This document shows, piece by piece, positions 35,617 to 44,208 of a stretch of DNA of 64,000 bases. Position 1 is the first letter of the stretch. Every line of letters begins with the position of its first letter. Location of the stretch: the NCBI RefSeq assembly GCF_028610675.1, contig NZ_JAQQWS010000007.1, positions 133,461-197,460 on the forward strand. The letters are read 5' to 3'. The stretch is from Alkalihalobacillus pseudalcaliphilus (GTDB lineage: Bacteria; Bacillota; Bacilli; Bacillales; Bacillaceae_D). A program made the translations under genes and the position numbers. The notes under the pieces are model-generated. The model saw only the letters and a list, made by a program, of their open reading frames with translations. It made no database searches and was not told the origin of the DNA.

Positions 35617-35807
35617 TCCGCGTCCTCCTTCACGTAAGCTTTTAAGCTAATCAACGCGTTCATCACTTCGGCTTTTTCGCGCAATAATTCCGCTTCCTTT
35701 GCGGGCAGGCGCGCCAAGTCCCGGTCGATTTCGACTAGGTCGCGCTCATAGCCCTCGATAACTTTCGGCAACCATTCCGGCGGGTTTTCGATATAAGCGT
35801 CGGTCAT
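35613..35807 (-). CDS. Small coiled-coil protein (64 aa)
   Basis: MTDAYIENPPEWLPKVIEGY followed by a charged helix (LPAKEAELLREKAEVMNALI). Overlaps the next start (ATGA). Function unknown. Confidence 0.65.
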   Translation of the reverse strand: MTDAYIENPPEWLPKVIEGYERDLVEIDRDLARLPAKEAELLREKAEVMNALISLKAYVKEDAE

Positions 35808-36028
35808 TTGCTATTCGCCCTCTTAACCATATGAACGATTTTTAATAGCGTTTGAAACTCTCCTGTGGCTTCTCCATGTTCGATACCTAATTCGTACGCA
35901 TCGTCAAAATTACCGCCCGACCAACTAGAAGGATCGTATTCATCGTTTGGGTACTGTTCATCAATTTCGGTTATTTTCGCTTCAGCTTCCTCTAACATTA
36001 CCGTTAATTCCGCTAATAATTTTTCCAT
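35804..36028 (-). CDS. Small acidic phage protein (74 aa)
   Basis: N-terminal helix (MEKLLAELTVMLEEAEAKI), an acidic aromatic middle (YPNDEYDPSSWSGGNFD) and a second helix. ATG after GGAGGCG. Function unknown. Confidence 0.65.
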   Translation of the reverse strand: MEKLLAELTVMLEEAEAKITEIDEQYPNDEYDPSSWSGGNFDDAYELGIEHGEATGEFQTLLKIVHMVKRANSK

Positions 36029-36029
36029 A

Positions 36030-36161
36030 TTATCGCGCCTCCTCTGTACTAATTGTGAGTAATACTACGCCTATAAATGTAGTCAACCAATCGGACGTAA
36101 CCGAGAAAATTAATATCGTACCAATTACGGTCGTGAATGCGTTGAATACGAAGTTAATCAC
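36030..36161 (-). CDS. Small membrane protein (43 aa)
   Basis: GTG start after GGGAGGCG. Two hydrophobic segments (FNAFTTVIGTILIFSV and WLTTFIGVVLLTI). Its stop overlaps the ribosome site of the next gene. Function unknown. Confidence 0.65.
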   Translation of the reverse strand: MINFVFNAFTTVIGTILIFSVTSDWLTTFIGVVLLTISTEEAR

Positions 36162-36163
36162 GG

Positions 36164-36679
36164 CTACGCCTCCCTTTCGATGTGTCCTTCGCGAATCAGC
36201 CACGCCAGCCCGACCGCCACCGCGTCGCTTTCATCGTCCGTCTCAAACACGTAATCATCGCTCAATCCTAGCCATTTACGGACACCAATCTCGACCTCCT
36301 CTTTCGAAGCCGTGCCGGAGCCAGTCGCCGCCTTCTTTACTTCTGAGGGCGGAATTTCGTTAGCCGGCTCGATAACGTAACCGTATTGTCCTAACGCAAC
36401 GTCAGCCGTACCCCATACGCCGAATATCGTTTGTGTAGCGCGTTTGTTACGCCCCTTCGTAAAGTGCTCGCGAGTGACGACATCAAACGGTCCATATTCA
36501 TGTATAATCGCGGTTAATTTAGCGGCTAAATAGGCGTACCGTTGAGCGTCGGGATGGTCGGTCGACGTCTTAGCCGACGAACAATGTACGAGTGTTAATT
36601 TTACTCCGGATTTAAGTTTCTTCGCGTCGAGTACGGCAAAGCCTGGCTTAGTCGAAAGGTCAAGCGCAAGGACTCTCAA
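36164..36679 (-). CDS. RuvC-like Holliday junction resolvase
   Basis: 171 residues from a TTG 5 nt after GAGGTG; the TTG overlaps the previous stop (TTGA). An RNase H-like fold with catalytic acidic residues in RVLALDLSTKPGFAV, REHFTKGR and DDESDAVAVGLAWL. It resolves recombination intermediates and branched DNA before packaging. Confidence 0.85.
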   Translation of the reverse strand: MRVLALDLSTKPGFAVLDAKKLKSGVKLTLVHCSSAKTSTDHPDAQRYAYLAAKLTAIIHEYGPFDVVTREHFTKGRNKRATQTIFGVWGTADVALGQYGYVIEPANEIPPSEVKKAATGSGTASKEEVEIGVRKWLGLSDDYVFETDDESDAVAVGLAWLIREGHIEREA

Positions 36680-36852
36680 TCGAGCACCTCGCGTTTGAAC
36701 CACTGCTTCTTAGGAATATCGCGAAGATCCCAATTGTATTGACTATGACTTCTTAACTCTTTATTAGAGGTCTTGAAGTATAAATCAGACAAATCATTGG
36801 TTAAAATACACTGACAAACATCCGCAATAGATAACTCCACGTACCTCTCCAT
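36676..36852 (-). CDS. Small phage protein, unknown (58 aa)
   Basis: MERYVELSIADVCQCILTND, then basic, aromatic sequence (WDLRDIPKKQWFKRE). ATG overlaps the exonuclease stop (TGATG). AT-richer than neighbours. Function unknown. Confidence 0.65.
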   Translation of the reverse strand: MERYVELSIADVCQCILTNDLSDLYFKTSNKELRSHSQYNWDLRDIPKKQWFKREVLD

Positions 36853-37856
36853 CACTTCGCCTCCCCTTCGCGAACTTTTTCGATAAACTCTAACGCTTCC
36901 ACGTACTGGCGTTTCTTAAACTCCGGCAGGCTCGACCGCTTCATTCGCGACACTTTCCGGTTTAATTCGTCCACTTCCTCGTCGGTTACCGATAAAGCAC
37001 ACGCGGTCTTGAAATTGTTAAACGTCCAATTTTCGAGGTCAAGCGGCGGCGGCACTTCCGACTTAATCGCGTCATTAATTTCGGCTAGTCGCGCAAACAG
37101 TTCCGTCCTCGCGTCCTCCGTAATCGTCACGCCAAACGCTCGTATGTCGGGGTTCTTGGCGTAATCACCCTCCGCATAGACCCAAGCCTTCTTTGACGCG
37201 TTAACGTACAAGATAACGTAGTGGTCGACTTCGTACATTTTCGAATAGGCGACGCATTGCTTGACGTGCTTTTCCTCCGGCTCGCGCATCGAGTGTAGCG
37301 ACGTACGGGCAGAGGTTGTCTGCTTCGACTTGACCTCGAGTCCTACGCGAATCAGCTCGCCGTCTTGCGTGACGTATTCGAGTATGCCGTCGCATGTTCC
37401 GTAGAGGTAATAATCGCCCACCTTAACGTTACGTTTTGCGAAGTCCTCGAAAACAGGCGTGCCGTCGGGGTTGCGCTCAAAGCGGAAAGGACAGCCGGGC
37501 AAGTTACGCTCCATTGCGAGTATATCTCGTTGGATTACGTCGCCGATCGCTGTTCCAATCGAAGTCCAGCGCCCCTGGTACGGTGGCTTGCGGAAGCCGT
37601 CTTTCTTGGCGCGCTTAGCTTTAACGTATAGTTCGCGCGGGCAGGCGGTTGCCGAGCTGGGCGAGAAGTACGGGCGCTTGGGCCAAACTTGCGGGGCGTT
37701 GGCGTACCATTCGTGAATCGTGCGGTCGAGTTCGTTATCCCACGTCTCGGGCTGCGAGTACCATTCGTCGAGCCAATATACGAGGTCAGCGGCGATTTGG
37801 TCGGCAACCCCTCCGCCAAGTCCGTTGATTGCGTCTAGTCCTTTTATGATTGCGAT
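36852..37856 (-). CDS. PD-(D/E)XK exonuclease (Cas4/lambda-exo-like), predicted to start at AUC
   Basis: About 334 residues. The nuclease core has GTCDGILEYV (Asp) and RVGLEVKSKQTT (E-x-K). The first in-frame ATG (37514) would cut off 114 residues that clearly belong: SPSSATACPRELYVKAK and GRWTSIGTAIGDVIQRD, the normal N-terminal part of this family. Upstream there is no ATG, GTG or TTG in frame. AGGAGG at 37866-37871 is followed after 9 nt by ATC GCA ATC ATA AAA GGA. It likely acts in recombination or DNA processing with the polymerase and resolvase. Confidence 0.82.
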   Translation of the reverse strand: MAIIKGLDAINGLGGGVADQIAADLVYWLDEWYSQPETWDNELDRTIHEWYANAPQVWPKRPYFSPSSATACPRELYVKAKRAKKDGFRKPPYQGRWTSIGTAIGDVIQRDILAMERNLPGCPFRFERNPDGTPVFEDFAKRNVKVGDYYLYGTCDGILEYVTQDGELIRVGLEVKSKQTTSARTSLHSMREPEEKHVKQCVAYSKMYEVDHYVILYVNASKKAWVYAEGDYAKNPDIRAFGVTITEDARTELFARLAEINDAIKSEVPPPLDLENWTFNNFKTACALSVTDEEVDELNRKVSRMKRSSLPEFKKRQYVEALEFIEKVREGEAK

Positions 37857-37869
37857 ATAGCAACGCCTC

Positions 37870-38922
37870 CTATTCGTTTTTAGCGAACCATTCTTCCGGC
37901 GAATACTCCTCCATCCACCGCGGCTCGATTACGGTATCTGTTACGAGCGGCACCGACAATTCCACCGTATTCGTCATTACATCGCGTACTAGTTCGATAG
38001 TTCCCGGCGTAACATCTTCGTCAGGCACGGCAATTTTCAGCTCATCGTGTATTGACGCGCTTAATTCCCAGCCGCGCTCCATACAAATACGAGCCATACG
38101 ATTACCGTTCATCTTCAGTATGTCGGCGCCCGTTCCTTGAATAACCGCGTTAAAGGCTGCGCGTTCCCAATAATTAACTAGACCGCGTTTGCTCGCTAAT
38201 GGTGCGATTAATTCCTGCAACTTATCGAGTCTAGCCTGCTCTTTCGAGGTCAGTGACGTCTTATTTAGTAGCGGCTTCCGTTCGATGTAATACTGCGTCA
38301 ATTTGCGCTCGTTACGCCTTACTTCTTCCGCTACGCGCTGGTAGTCGGGGAATCTCCGCTTTCTTCCGTAGAGCGTTTCAACGAACCCTTTCGCCCTCAT
38401 TCCTTCGCGAATATCTTTAACCATTAACGTAAACGCGGGGAATTGTTCGTCGAATCCGGAAAAGAACCGTTCAGCGACCGTCATCGGTACTTTCATTTTC
38501 TTCGAGAAAGATTGAACGGACTGGTCGTAAGACTTGGCGAGTACGCCCGTTTTCATCATCGCACGTGGCGAAAATGTTCCGGTCGGGTCGAGTGCTTTGT
38601 CCTCGCAGTTTTCGCGCGGTAAGTCGAATGTTCTCATCGCCATTGTTTCGTAATAGCCAGTACCGTCGATAAATATCTGACGCATAGAGTTGTCGCCGTA
38701 TTTCTCGTACATGATATGCGCTTGAATACGAGGCTCTATTTGCCCTAAGTCGGAGCCGATGAATTTGTAGCCCGGCGGCGGTACGAAACATTTACGCACT
38801 CTTTTACCCGCGTCAGTCCTAGACGGGATATTTTGTAGATTCGTGCCTCGTTTTACCTTTCGCTCGTCCGCGACTAACCGCTTAACAATCGCGAGATAAT
38901 TCGAATCGGTTACGTCTATCAA
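37870..38922 (-). CDS. DNA polymerase family A, C-terminal (polymerase) part
   Basis: 350 residues from a TTG that overlaps the stop of the N-terminal part (TTGA) with AAAGAGGTGA just upstream. It has all three catalytic motifs: A FIGSDLGQIEPRIQAH, B RAMMKTGVLAKSYDQS, C SIHDELKIAVPD. Together with the N-terminal piece it makes a complete Pol I-like replicase. In other family A enzymes these parts form a single chain. Confidence 0.9.
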   Translation of the reverse strand: MIDVTDSNYLAIVKRLVADERKVKRGTNLQNIPSRTDAGKRVRKCFVPPPGYKFIGSDLGQIEPRIQAHIMYEKYGDNSMRQIFIDGTGYYETMAMRTFDLPRENCEDKALDPTGTFSPRAMMKTGVLAKSYDQSVQSFSKKMKVPMTVAERFFSGFDEQFPAFTLMVKDIREGMRAKGFVETLYGRKRRFPDYQRVAEEVRRNERKLTQYYIERKPLLNKTSLTSKEQARLDKLQELIAPLASKRGLVNYWERAAFNAVIQGTGADILKMNGNRMARICMERGWELSASIHDELKIAVPDEDVTPGTIELVRDVMTNTVELSVPLVTDTVIEPRWMEEYSPEEWFAKNE

Positions 38923-40664
38923 GCGATCACCTCTTTCAAAATGTCGATGGGTCTACCGCTGTATTGCGAACTACTATAACGCCCTGTCGAGGTTCCTCCC
39001 GCCTTGAAATTCGAGTGTAATCGTCCGTCGATCTCTAGCGAGGAATTGGTACCTATACCGAGCATTGGTCGTAAGTAAGTCGATAATAGTTTCGTATACA
39101 TAGACACAGTGGCTAACGGCTCTAAAGTCGGCTCGTCCTCGAAGTAAATCTCCATTACGTCAACCGCCGTACTACGCGACTTATTCTTGTCGATTACCTT
39201 CGTTTTGTCCTCGATTTCTAGGTGGTCGTAAATGAGATACGCGATATGATTTCCGTTTGTAAGTTCGAATGAGTCAACGAATTGTGGCGCGTTATCTCGC
39301 TTAGCTGCAGGTAATTCCGCAAGCTCTTTCCGATACTTTTCGAGCATAGCGACTTCTTTTTCGTAGCCTTTCGTATGCGTTTTGTTTGCGGCTTCTAACT
39401 CGGTAATTTTCTGCGTCTTAGCTTCGATTCGTTTCTGTAGAGTTGCGCGTTTCATTCGTTGAGCTTCGACCCATTTATCGATTTTATTGACGCTAATTGT
39501 GCGATCCATTTTACGAATAAACGCGTCGTCTATTCCGTAAGTTTCGAACACTTGGCGACGTGCCTTTTCGAGTTCTTCGCTATATTCGCGTTCAAGTTGG
39601 GCGGCCATGTCGAGGTCGATTAAAAATCCGCAACGCTCCATAAATACGTCTGTTTCCGGAAGTTTCGAATCTACTCGCGAATAACACGTCATAAGGTTGT
39701 CAGTTCGTTTAATTAACTCGAATTGCCACTCGAACAATCGCCATCCGAAGTAAACGTCCTTTATCGCGTAAATCCCTACGATTAATGTACCGAACGGAGC
39801 TGGCGACCGATTTCCGAATAAGTCCTCGAAAGTAAACACGTCGCCTTCAACGCCCATGTTCTTCTTATATCTGTCCGTGAGGGGCTTTAATCCGTAAGAT
39901 TGCTCGTGCTCATTTAACGTCTGCATGGCGTCAAGCGTGTCCCAAACGCAGCCCCGAATAGTATAGCCGTCATTCTTCGCGACATGTAAATCGTAACGAG
40001 CCGAACCCATATGAAGCGTTTTGCCGAGGTTTGGTTTCGCGAGATAAGGAGTAATCGCCGCAAGCACTTTCGAACGTGTTAACTGCGGTTGTCCTTCAAT
40101 GAATGCGAAATCGTCCGCTAGAAACTCGAAACCCTCAACGCCTCTCATGTCGACGTGACCATAAGGTAAGTAATAGCCTTCGTCTAGTAGCGGAAGCCAT
40201 ATCGAAAATCCGATCGAAAGGTCGATATACGAGTCAATGCCGGTACCCTCGAAGTCTCCCGCGGTCATAGAATCGACGCCTAGCAATTCGAACCTTCCCG
40301 CCCATTGTTCGCGTTGAAGTAGTATTTCTTTGCGAAGGCGGTCGGTAAATGCGGGCAGTTCGGCGTCGTCCGTTAGAATGTAATAATTGTCCGGCTTATT
40401 AGCGATTGTTTCAGCGATTTTACGTTGGCGCTCCGTCTCTTTTCGCGACTCAACGATATCGCGTCCCATAGATACGGCTTCGCTCTTCGATAGAGGTCCG
40501 GTCTTTAGGCGTTTAGCTCCCGAATCAAGCGCAGCTTGGACGTATTCCCGTTCCTTTTGCGTAAGGCTCATCGCGAGAATTCGACGCAGTCCTTCTGCCG
40601 TCGATTCGTTCGCACGCTTCCGTCCCGCCTCCGCCGCTTTTATTTTTAGCCGTATGTCTCCGAT
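38919..40664 (-). CDS. DNA polymerase family A, N-terminal (3'-5' exonuclease and thumb) part, predicted to start at AUC
   Basis: 581 residues if started at the ATC at 40664, 8 nt after AAGGAGG. The first ATG (40571) has no ribosome site, and no ATG, GTG or TTG lies between. The extra 31 residues (IKAAEAGRKRANESTAEG) continue the helical N-terminus. Exonuclease motifs: TAGDFEGTGID (D-x-E), RYDLHVAKNDG and YAIKDVYFG. The end (GRLHSNFKAGGTSTGRYSSS) is the conserved lead-in to the polymerase core, which then stops and restarts in the next gene. Confidence 0.85.
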   Translation of the reverse strand: MGDIRLKIKAAEAGRKRANESTAEGLRRILAMSLTQKEREYVQAALDSGAKRLKTGPLSKSEAVSMGRDIVESRKETERQRKIAETIANKPDNYYILTDDAELPAFTDRLRKEILLQREQWAGRFELLGVDSMTAGDFEGTGIDSYIDLSIGFSIWLPLLDEGYYLPYGHVDMRGVEGFEFLADDFAFIEGQPQLTRSKVLAAITPYLAKPNLGKTLHMGSARYDLHVAKNDGYTIRGCVWDTLDAMQTLNEHEQSYGLKPLTDRYKKNMGVEGDVFTFEDLFGNRSPAPFGTLIVGIYAIKDVYFGWRLFEWQFELIKRTDNLMTCYSRVDSKLPETDVFMERCGFLIDLDMAAQLEREYSEELEKARRQVFETYGIDDAFIRKMDRTISVNKIDKWVEAQRMKRATLQKRIEAKTQKITELEAANKTHTKGYEKEVAMLEKYRKELAELPAAKRDNAPQFVDSFELTNGNHIAYLIYDHLEIEDKTKVIDKNKSRSTAVDVMEIYFEDEPTLEPLATVSMYTKLLSTYLRPMLGIGTNSSLEIDGRLHSNFKAGGTSTGRYSSSQYSGRPIDILKEVIA

Positions 40665-40849
40665 AGGCGTACCCTCCTTACCGTAAAAGGTGGCGTAAAT
40701 TCTTCTGCATTCTTGCGCAAGTCATCGTAAAAGCAATCGCGCACACCACAGTAGTCGGCGCGACTCAGAGGCGGCTCCAGGAAGCGGATAACTTCGTCGC
40801 CTCCGTAGAGCGGTGCGTCACAGTAAACGCAGTAGGTTGCGGGGGTCAC
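40646..40849 (-). CDS. Small zinc-ribbon protein (67 aa)
   Basis: GTG start overlapping the previous stop (GTGA). Cysteines in TYCVYCDAP and DYCGVRDC fit a zinc ribbon. Its 3' end overlaps the AUC start of the polymerase gene by 19 bp. Probably a DNA- or protein-binding accessory factor. Confidence 0.65.
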   Translation of the reverse strand: MTPATYCVYCDAPLYGGDEVIRFLEPPLSRADYCGVRDCFYDDLRKNAEEFTPPFTVRRVRLSETYG

Positions 40850-41736
40850 GGTAAATCTGCTCGCGATTCGACCGGCGTTACCAATTCCGTTACAGTTACG
40901 AGCCAATCGCCTTCTACGTTGACGCTCAGCGGTTCGTCCGAATCTAGACGTACCTCAACTAGTTGACCATGCTTAAGCGGGGCGCTACACGGGTTTTTCA
41001 CGCGAACAATATCGCCTTCCTTATACTCGTTTGGCTGACGACCAATTCGCGCCCATTTTACGTCCTCTTGCGTGGCTTTTTCGCGAGCATAATAGTCCGT
41101 CTTCCATCCGATATAAGAACCGTTTAATGCTTCGAATTTATACGGTAGAATATGAGAACCTTCGTCAACTTCCGTCACCTTAGCGATAATTCCGTCCTCA
41201 GTTTTAACGTAGTCGCCTTCCGCGTATTTTAGTTTCGGCTTGGCGGCGGCTTTGGCTTCGGCAACCTCTGCGTCGGTGGCGCGGACAAGGTTAGGGGAGT
41301 TAAAAGCATCTTCCTTACCGTCGGAAACCCGCTTAACTATGAAGTCGTAATGGAATCCGGCCTCGGTTAACTCGACTAAATCGCCTACATTTACGTAGTC
41401 AGCTCCGCCCAGCACTTTCGCGTAATCCCCGACTTTTAGTGGCGCGGAGGCTTCTTCCTCGACAAGTTCGAATTGATTCTCGCCGATAAATCCATCAGCG
41501 CTTTGATTCGTAAACCACGCCTTTCCATATCCTCTACCGTCTCGGCTAGGATCACGTTTTATTAACGTATAGATAGTCCCGGTCAACTTTCCGCGAACTT
41601 TATCGCCGGGCATGTACGGTGATTTATCCTCATCTTCCGGCTTACCCTCATCAATCGGAAACTGTACTCCCATTTCACGAAATTCCTCGATAGTCCCTTC
41701 GATTACCATACCGTTTTCTAACGTAATTTTCGCCAT
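40846..41736 (-). CDS. Phage protein with repeated SH3-like domains (296 aa)
   Basis: Start at ATG (MAKITLENGMVIEGTIEEF) overlapping the previous stop (TAATG). Several beta modules follow: PGDKVRGKLTGTIYTL, VGDYAKVLGGADYVNVGDLVEL, EGDYVKTEDGIIAKVTEV, EGDIVRVKNPCSAPLKHGQ. Each looks like a small SH3-type barrel. A larger relative lies at 42160. Role unknown; it may bind DNA or other replication proteins. Confidence 0.7.
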   Translation of the reverse strand: MAKITLENGMVIEGTIEEFREMGVQFPIDEGKPEDEDKSPYMPGDKVRGKLTGTIYTLIKRDPSRDGRGYGKAWFTNQSADGFIGENQFELVEEEASAPLKVGDYAKVLGGADYVNVGDLVELTEAGFHYDFIVKRVSDGKEDAFNSPNLVRATDAEVAEAKAAAKPKLKYAEGDYVKTEDGIIAKVTEVDEGSHILPYKFEALNGSYIGWKTDYYAREKATQEDVKWARIGRQPNEYKEGDIVRVKNPCSAPLKHGQLVEVRLDSDEPLSVNVEGDWLVTVTELVTPVESRADLP

Positions 41737-42158
41737 TAAGCGCCAGCTCCTTCGTTTTGTTTTAGTAATTCGCGGTTTAATTCGATTGGCAGCTCGACCC
41801 ACCGTTTCGCCGCCCTTGCCTCGCTCGCCCAATATTCGCGCAAGCAACGGTTTTCCATTAAAAATACGCGCGGGACTGCGCCTTCGTCTCCGAGTACGCC
41901 GATAATATAATCGAAGTCTGACTGACTATAACGCTGCCCTCGCCCTTTCGTCGCGTAAACCACCAATTCGTTACGGCGGTCGGAGCGTCGACTAATCGTC
42001 TTTACTTGGTAACGTGCGTGATTGCCGAGCGGGTCGGTCGCCTCAAGGTCGTAGGCTTCGCGGCTTAACGGGCGGCTGACGACGTAACCATTCGCGGTTA
42101 GCGCCACCATCGCCACTAGCTCGGAATATACGCCGGTCATTTCGGTTGCGTGCGCCAG
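41736..42158 (-). CDS. PD-(D/E)XK nuclease-like protein, possible CUG start
   Basis: 140 residues if started at the CTG at 42158, 9 nt after GGAGG and right after the previous stop. The ATG at 42140 is 27 nt from that site and has none of its own. The nuclease-like pattern is GVYSELVAMVALTANGYVV (E), EAYDLEATD (D) and RYQVKTISRR (QVK), as in the PD-(D/E)XK endonucleases related to intron-associated enzymes. Confidence 0.7.
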   Translation of the reverse strand: MAHATEMTGVYSELVAMVALTANGYVVSRPLSREAYDLEATDPLGNHARYQVKTISRRSDRRNELVVYATKGRGQRYSQSDFDYIIGVLGDEGAVPRVFLMENRCLREYWASEARAAKRWVELPIELNRELLKQNEGAGA

Positions 42159-42159
42159 G

Positions 42160-42972
42160 TTAGACCGCCTCCCCGCCGGTAGCTTCGATTTTCGCTACGT
42201 CGGTAAGTTGCGTGGTCGTTCCGTCTAGATGCGTGATGGTGAGCGTAATTGAATCAGGCTTACGGTCGGCTAGTTCCACGTCCTTCTCCGCCAACCAATT
42301 TCCGATACTACCGTTCTCTCTGCGTGCTTTAAAAGGAACGGAGTCCTTACCGTCCTTAACAATTGTAACGAATGAGCCGATTGCGTAGTTGTGACTTACG
42401 CTATTACCGATAACCTTTACGCAATCACCTTCGGTAGGTCTGCGTTTAGGCGCGGCTACTTTCGCGTAATAGGCATACGTATAATAATCCGCTTCGTCCA
42501 TGTCGAAATTGTCTCCGTCATCGTCCGTTATGTGAGCGTCTCCACAATCATCAGTTCGCTTAATCTCGTAAGGCTCACCCGCAGTCAAATAGCCCGGTAA
42601 GTTATCGTCCGCGTCCGCAAACACAACGTAGTCGCCCGCTTTTGGTGCTGCGTCTGCGACCAACTTCGCATAGCCAACGCCGTCGTGCTCGAGCGTGATT
42701 GGCGTGAGGTTGCGGAATAACTCATAATGACCGGAAAAATTACTGTCCGTATCACCTACGTCGTCGACAATTCTCGGGTCGTTACCGCTGAGTTCTACGG
42801 TTAAGTAATAGGCGTCTTTTGTAGAGTCAATCCAATAGTCGGAAGTTATTAACGTTATATCACCGACCTTTGCTGGTCCTTCTACTCGCGTATATACCTC
42901 GCCCTCATACGTGATTGCTTCGACTTTGCCGGCTTGCACTTTGTGCGGTTTAACTCCGTTTAATTTCGCCAT
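42160..42972 (-). CDS. Phage protein with repeated SH3-like domains (270 aa)
   Basis: ATG after GGAGGATG. Repeated beta modules: PAKVGDITLITSDYW, APKAGDYVVFADADDN, PTEGDCVKVIGNSVSHNY, with acidic loops (ITDDDGDNFDMDEADYY) between. Related in style to the protein at 40846 and the one at 27289. Function unknown. Confidence 0.7.
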   Translation of the reverse strand: MAKLNGVKPHKVQAGKVEAITYEGEVYTRVEGPAKVGDITLITSDYWIDSTKDAYYLTVELSGNDPRIVDDVGDTDSNFSGHYELFRNLTPITLEHDGVGYAKLVADAAPKAGDYVVFADADDNLPGYLTAGEPYEIKRTDDCGDAHITDDDGDNFDMDEADYYTYAYYAKVAAPKRRPTEGDCVKVIGNSVSHNYAIGSFVTIVKDGKDSVPFKARRENGSIGNWLAEKDVELADRKPDSITLTITHLDGTTTQLTDVAKIEATGGEAV

Positions 42973-43070
42973 GTTACATCCTCCTTCGCGTGGTTAAATT
43001 CGAAAAGATGCGGGGCACGGCGAGTGTGGCGGCGCCCCGTCAGAGATTGCGTACGTGTGGCTGCGGTTAA

Positions 43071-43235
43071 TTACGGCTCGATTGGTCCCGTTACCGGCGG
43101 TCTAGTAGGGCCTCCGCTAAACGGCTGTAAAATCGGATCGTCTAGCGTCGGCTCGACCGGTTCGTCCGCGAGCACGTTCCCCGCTAATAGTGTTAGTCCT
43201 AATGTTAGTGCAGATGTTAGTAATAATTTTTTCAT
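43071..43235 (-). CDS. Small secreted peptide precursor (54 aa)
   Basis: ATG after AGGAGGAAT. Signal peptide MKKLLLTSALTLGLTLLAGN with a likely cut after VLA-D, leaving a 30-residue proline-rich peptide (LDDPILQPFSGGPTRPPVTG region). It lies 2.6 kb downstream of the AimR-type gene. It could be an exported signal or an envelope peptide; the usual AimP ending (RGA-like) is absent. Confidence 0.65.
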   Translation of the reverse strand: MKKLLLTSALTLGLTLLAGNVLADEPVEPTLDDPILQPFSGGPTRPPVTGPIEP

Positions 43236-43298
43236 GTTTATATTCCTCCTATGTTATAAGTCTACTTATATACTACTCTTATTAATTGTTTAATGTAA

Positions 43299-44039
43299 TT
43301 AGAAAACTTGTTCGGGTTTATTAGAGTTGACTTCTCCTTCATATCCGATTAAGCTAATATCAAATCCAGCTTTCGTAAGGAGTTCTAATTGCTCCGACTC
43401 GTCTGCTTCATAAAGTAAATTGTCGAAAAGAGAATCGTTAAATGGTTGGCCGCCCTTTGCGAAATTCTCTTTTTCTTTGTCCGTTAAATCCTCGTCCATA
43501 TCAATGATTGGCGATAGACTTACGATAGTGCTAGTTGAAGATCCGGTTTTAGACAGTTCAAACGCAATTTTATCTAACTTTTTCGCGTATTTCTTGATTG
43601 CCGCGAATACCACTTGTGCTTGATTACGCGTTAGGTCAACTACGATGTCCTGCCCGGTTTCTAAATCGAAGAATCCGACGAGGTATTTTTCACTGCCGCG
43701 GTATAATCTAGCTGCCGCCTTCTCGTCATCTTCCGCTTGTTTGTCGCCAACTTCCGCCGCTTCCTTCGCTTTGTCTGCGTGGTATTGAGCAGCCTTATCC
43801 CACGGAGTAGGATTAGCCGTAATAAATCCGCGGTCATTACGCTCAGCCGGAACCTCTGGCGTGAAGCTATTTACGACTTTAAAAATACCGTAATTATAAT
43901 ACTGTGCTAGGTCGTGTAGTCCTTTAACGCGAACCTTCAACGAAGTCCCCGACTTAAATTTCGTAAAATCTGCCGTTGCTCCGCCCTCATTGCTCGCCTC
44001 TAATTGACCGATAGCTCCCGCACCTTTCTTAATCGCCAT
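43299..44039 (-). CDS. Single-stranded DNA-binding-like protein
   Basis: 246 residues, very acidic C-terminus. MAIKKGAGAIGQLEASNEGG, YNYGIFKVVNSFTPEVPAER, FDLETGQDIVVDLTRNQAQ and SLSPIIDMDEDLTDKEK match a phage family found beside Pol I-type replicases and often regarded as ssDNA-binding proteins. Core plus acidic tail fits that role. Moderate certainty. Confidence 0.65.
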   Translation of the reverse strand: MAIKKGAGAIGQLEASNEGGATADFTKFKSGTSLKVRVKGLHDLAQYYNYGIFKVVNSFTPEVPAERNDRGFITANPTPWDKAAQYHADKAKEAAEVGDKQAEDDEKAAARLYRGSEKYLVGFFDLETGQDIVVDLTRNQAQVVFAAIKKYAKKLDKIAFELSKTGSSTSTIVSLSPIIDMDEDLTDKEKENFAKGGQPFNDSLFDNLLYEADESEQLELLTKAGFDISLIGYEGEVNSNKPEQVF

Positions 44040-44208
44040 GTACGCATACCTCCGTTTATATATTTTTTACGCAGAAAACCTACGCAACCCGTCGCGCGCC
44101 GAGTGCGTTAACGTTCGTGGGCTTACTTCTGCGTCGAGCATTACGCCCGCTAGACGGCTCAACCGATAATTACCCGCAGTTAAACCGCCTAGCCGACATA
44201 AAGCCGGC

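Noticed and set aside
37535..37819. Separate 94-codon minus-strand open frame upstream of the exonuclease ATG
   Set aside because: The other frame there encodes the missing exonuclease N-terminus with clear protein features, so this is a shadow.
43024..43293. Plus-strand open frame opposite the small secreted peptide
   Set aside because: The minus-strand gene has AGGAGG, a signal peptide and fits the operon direction.
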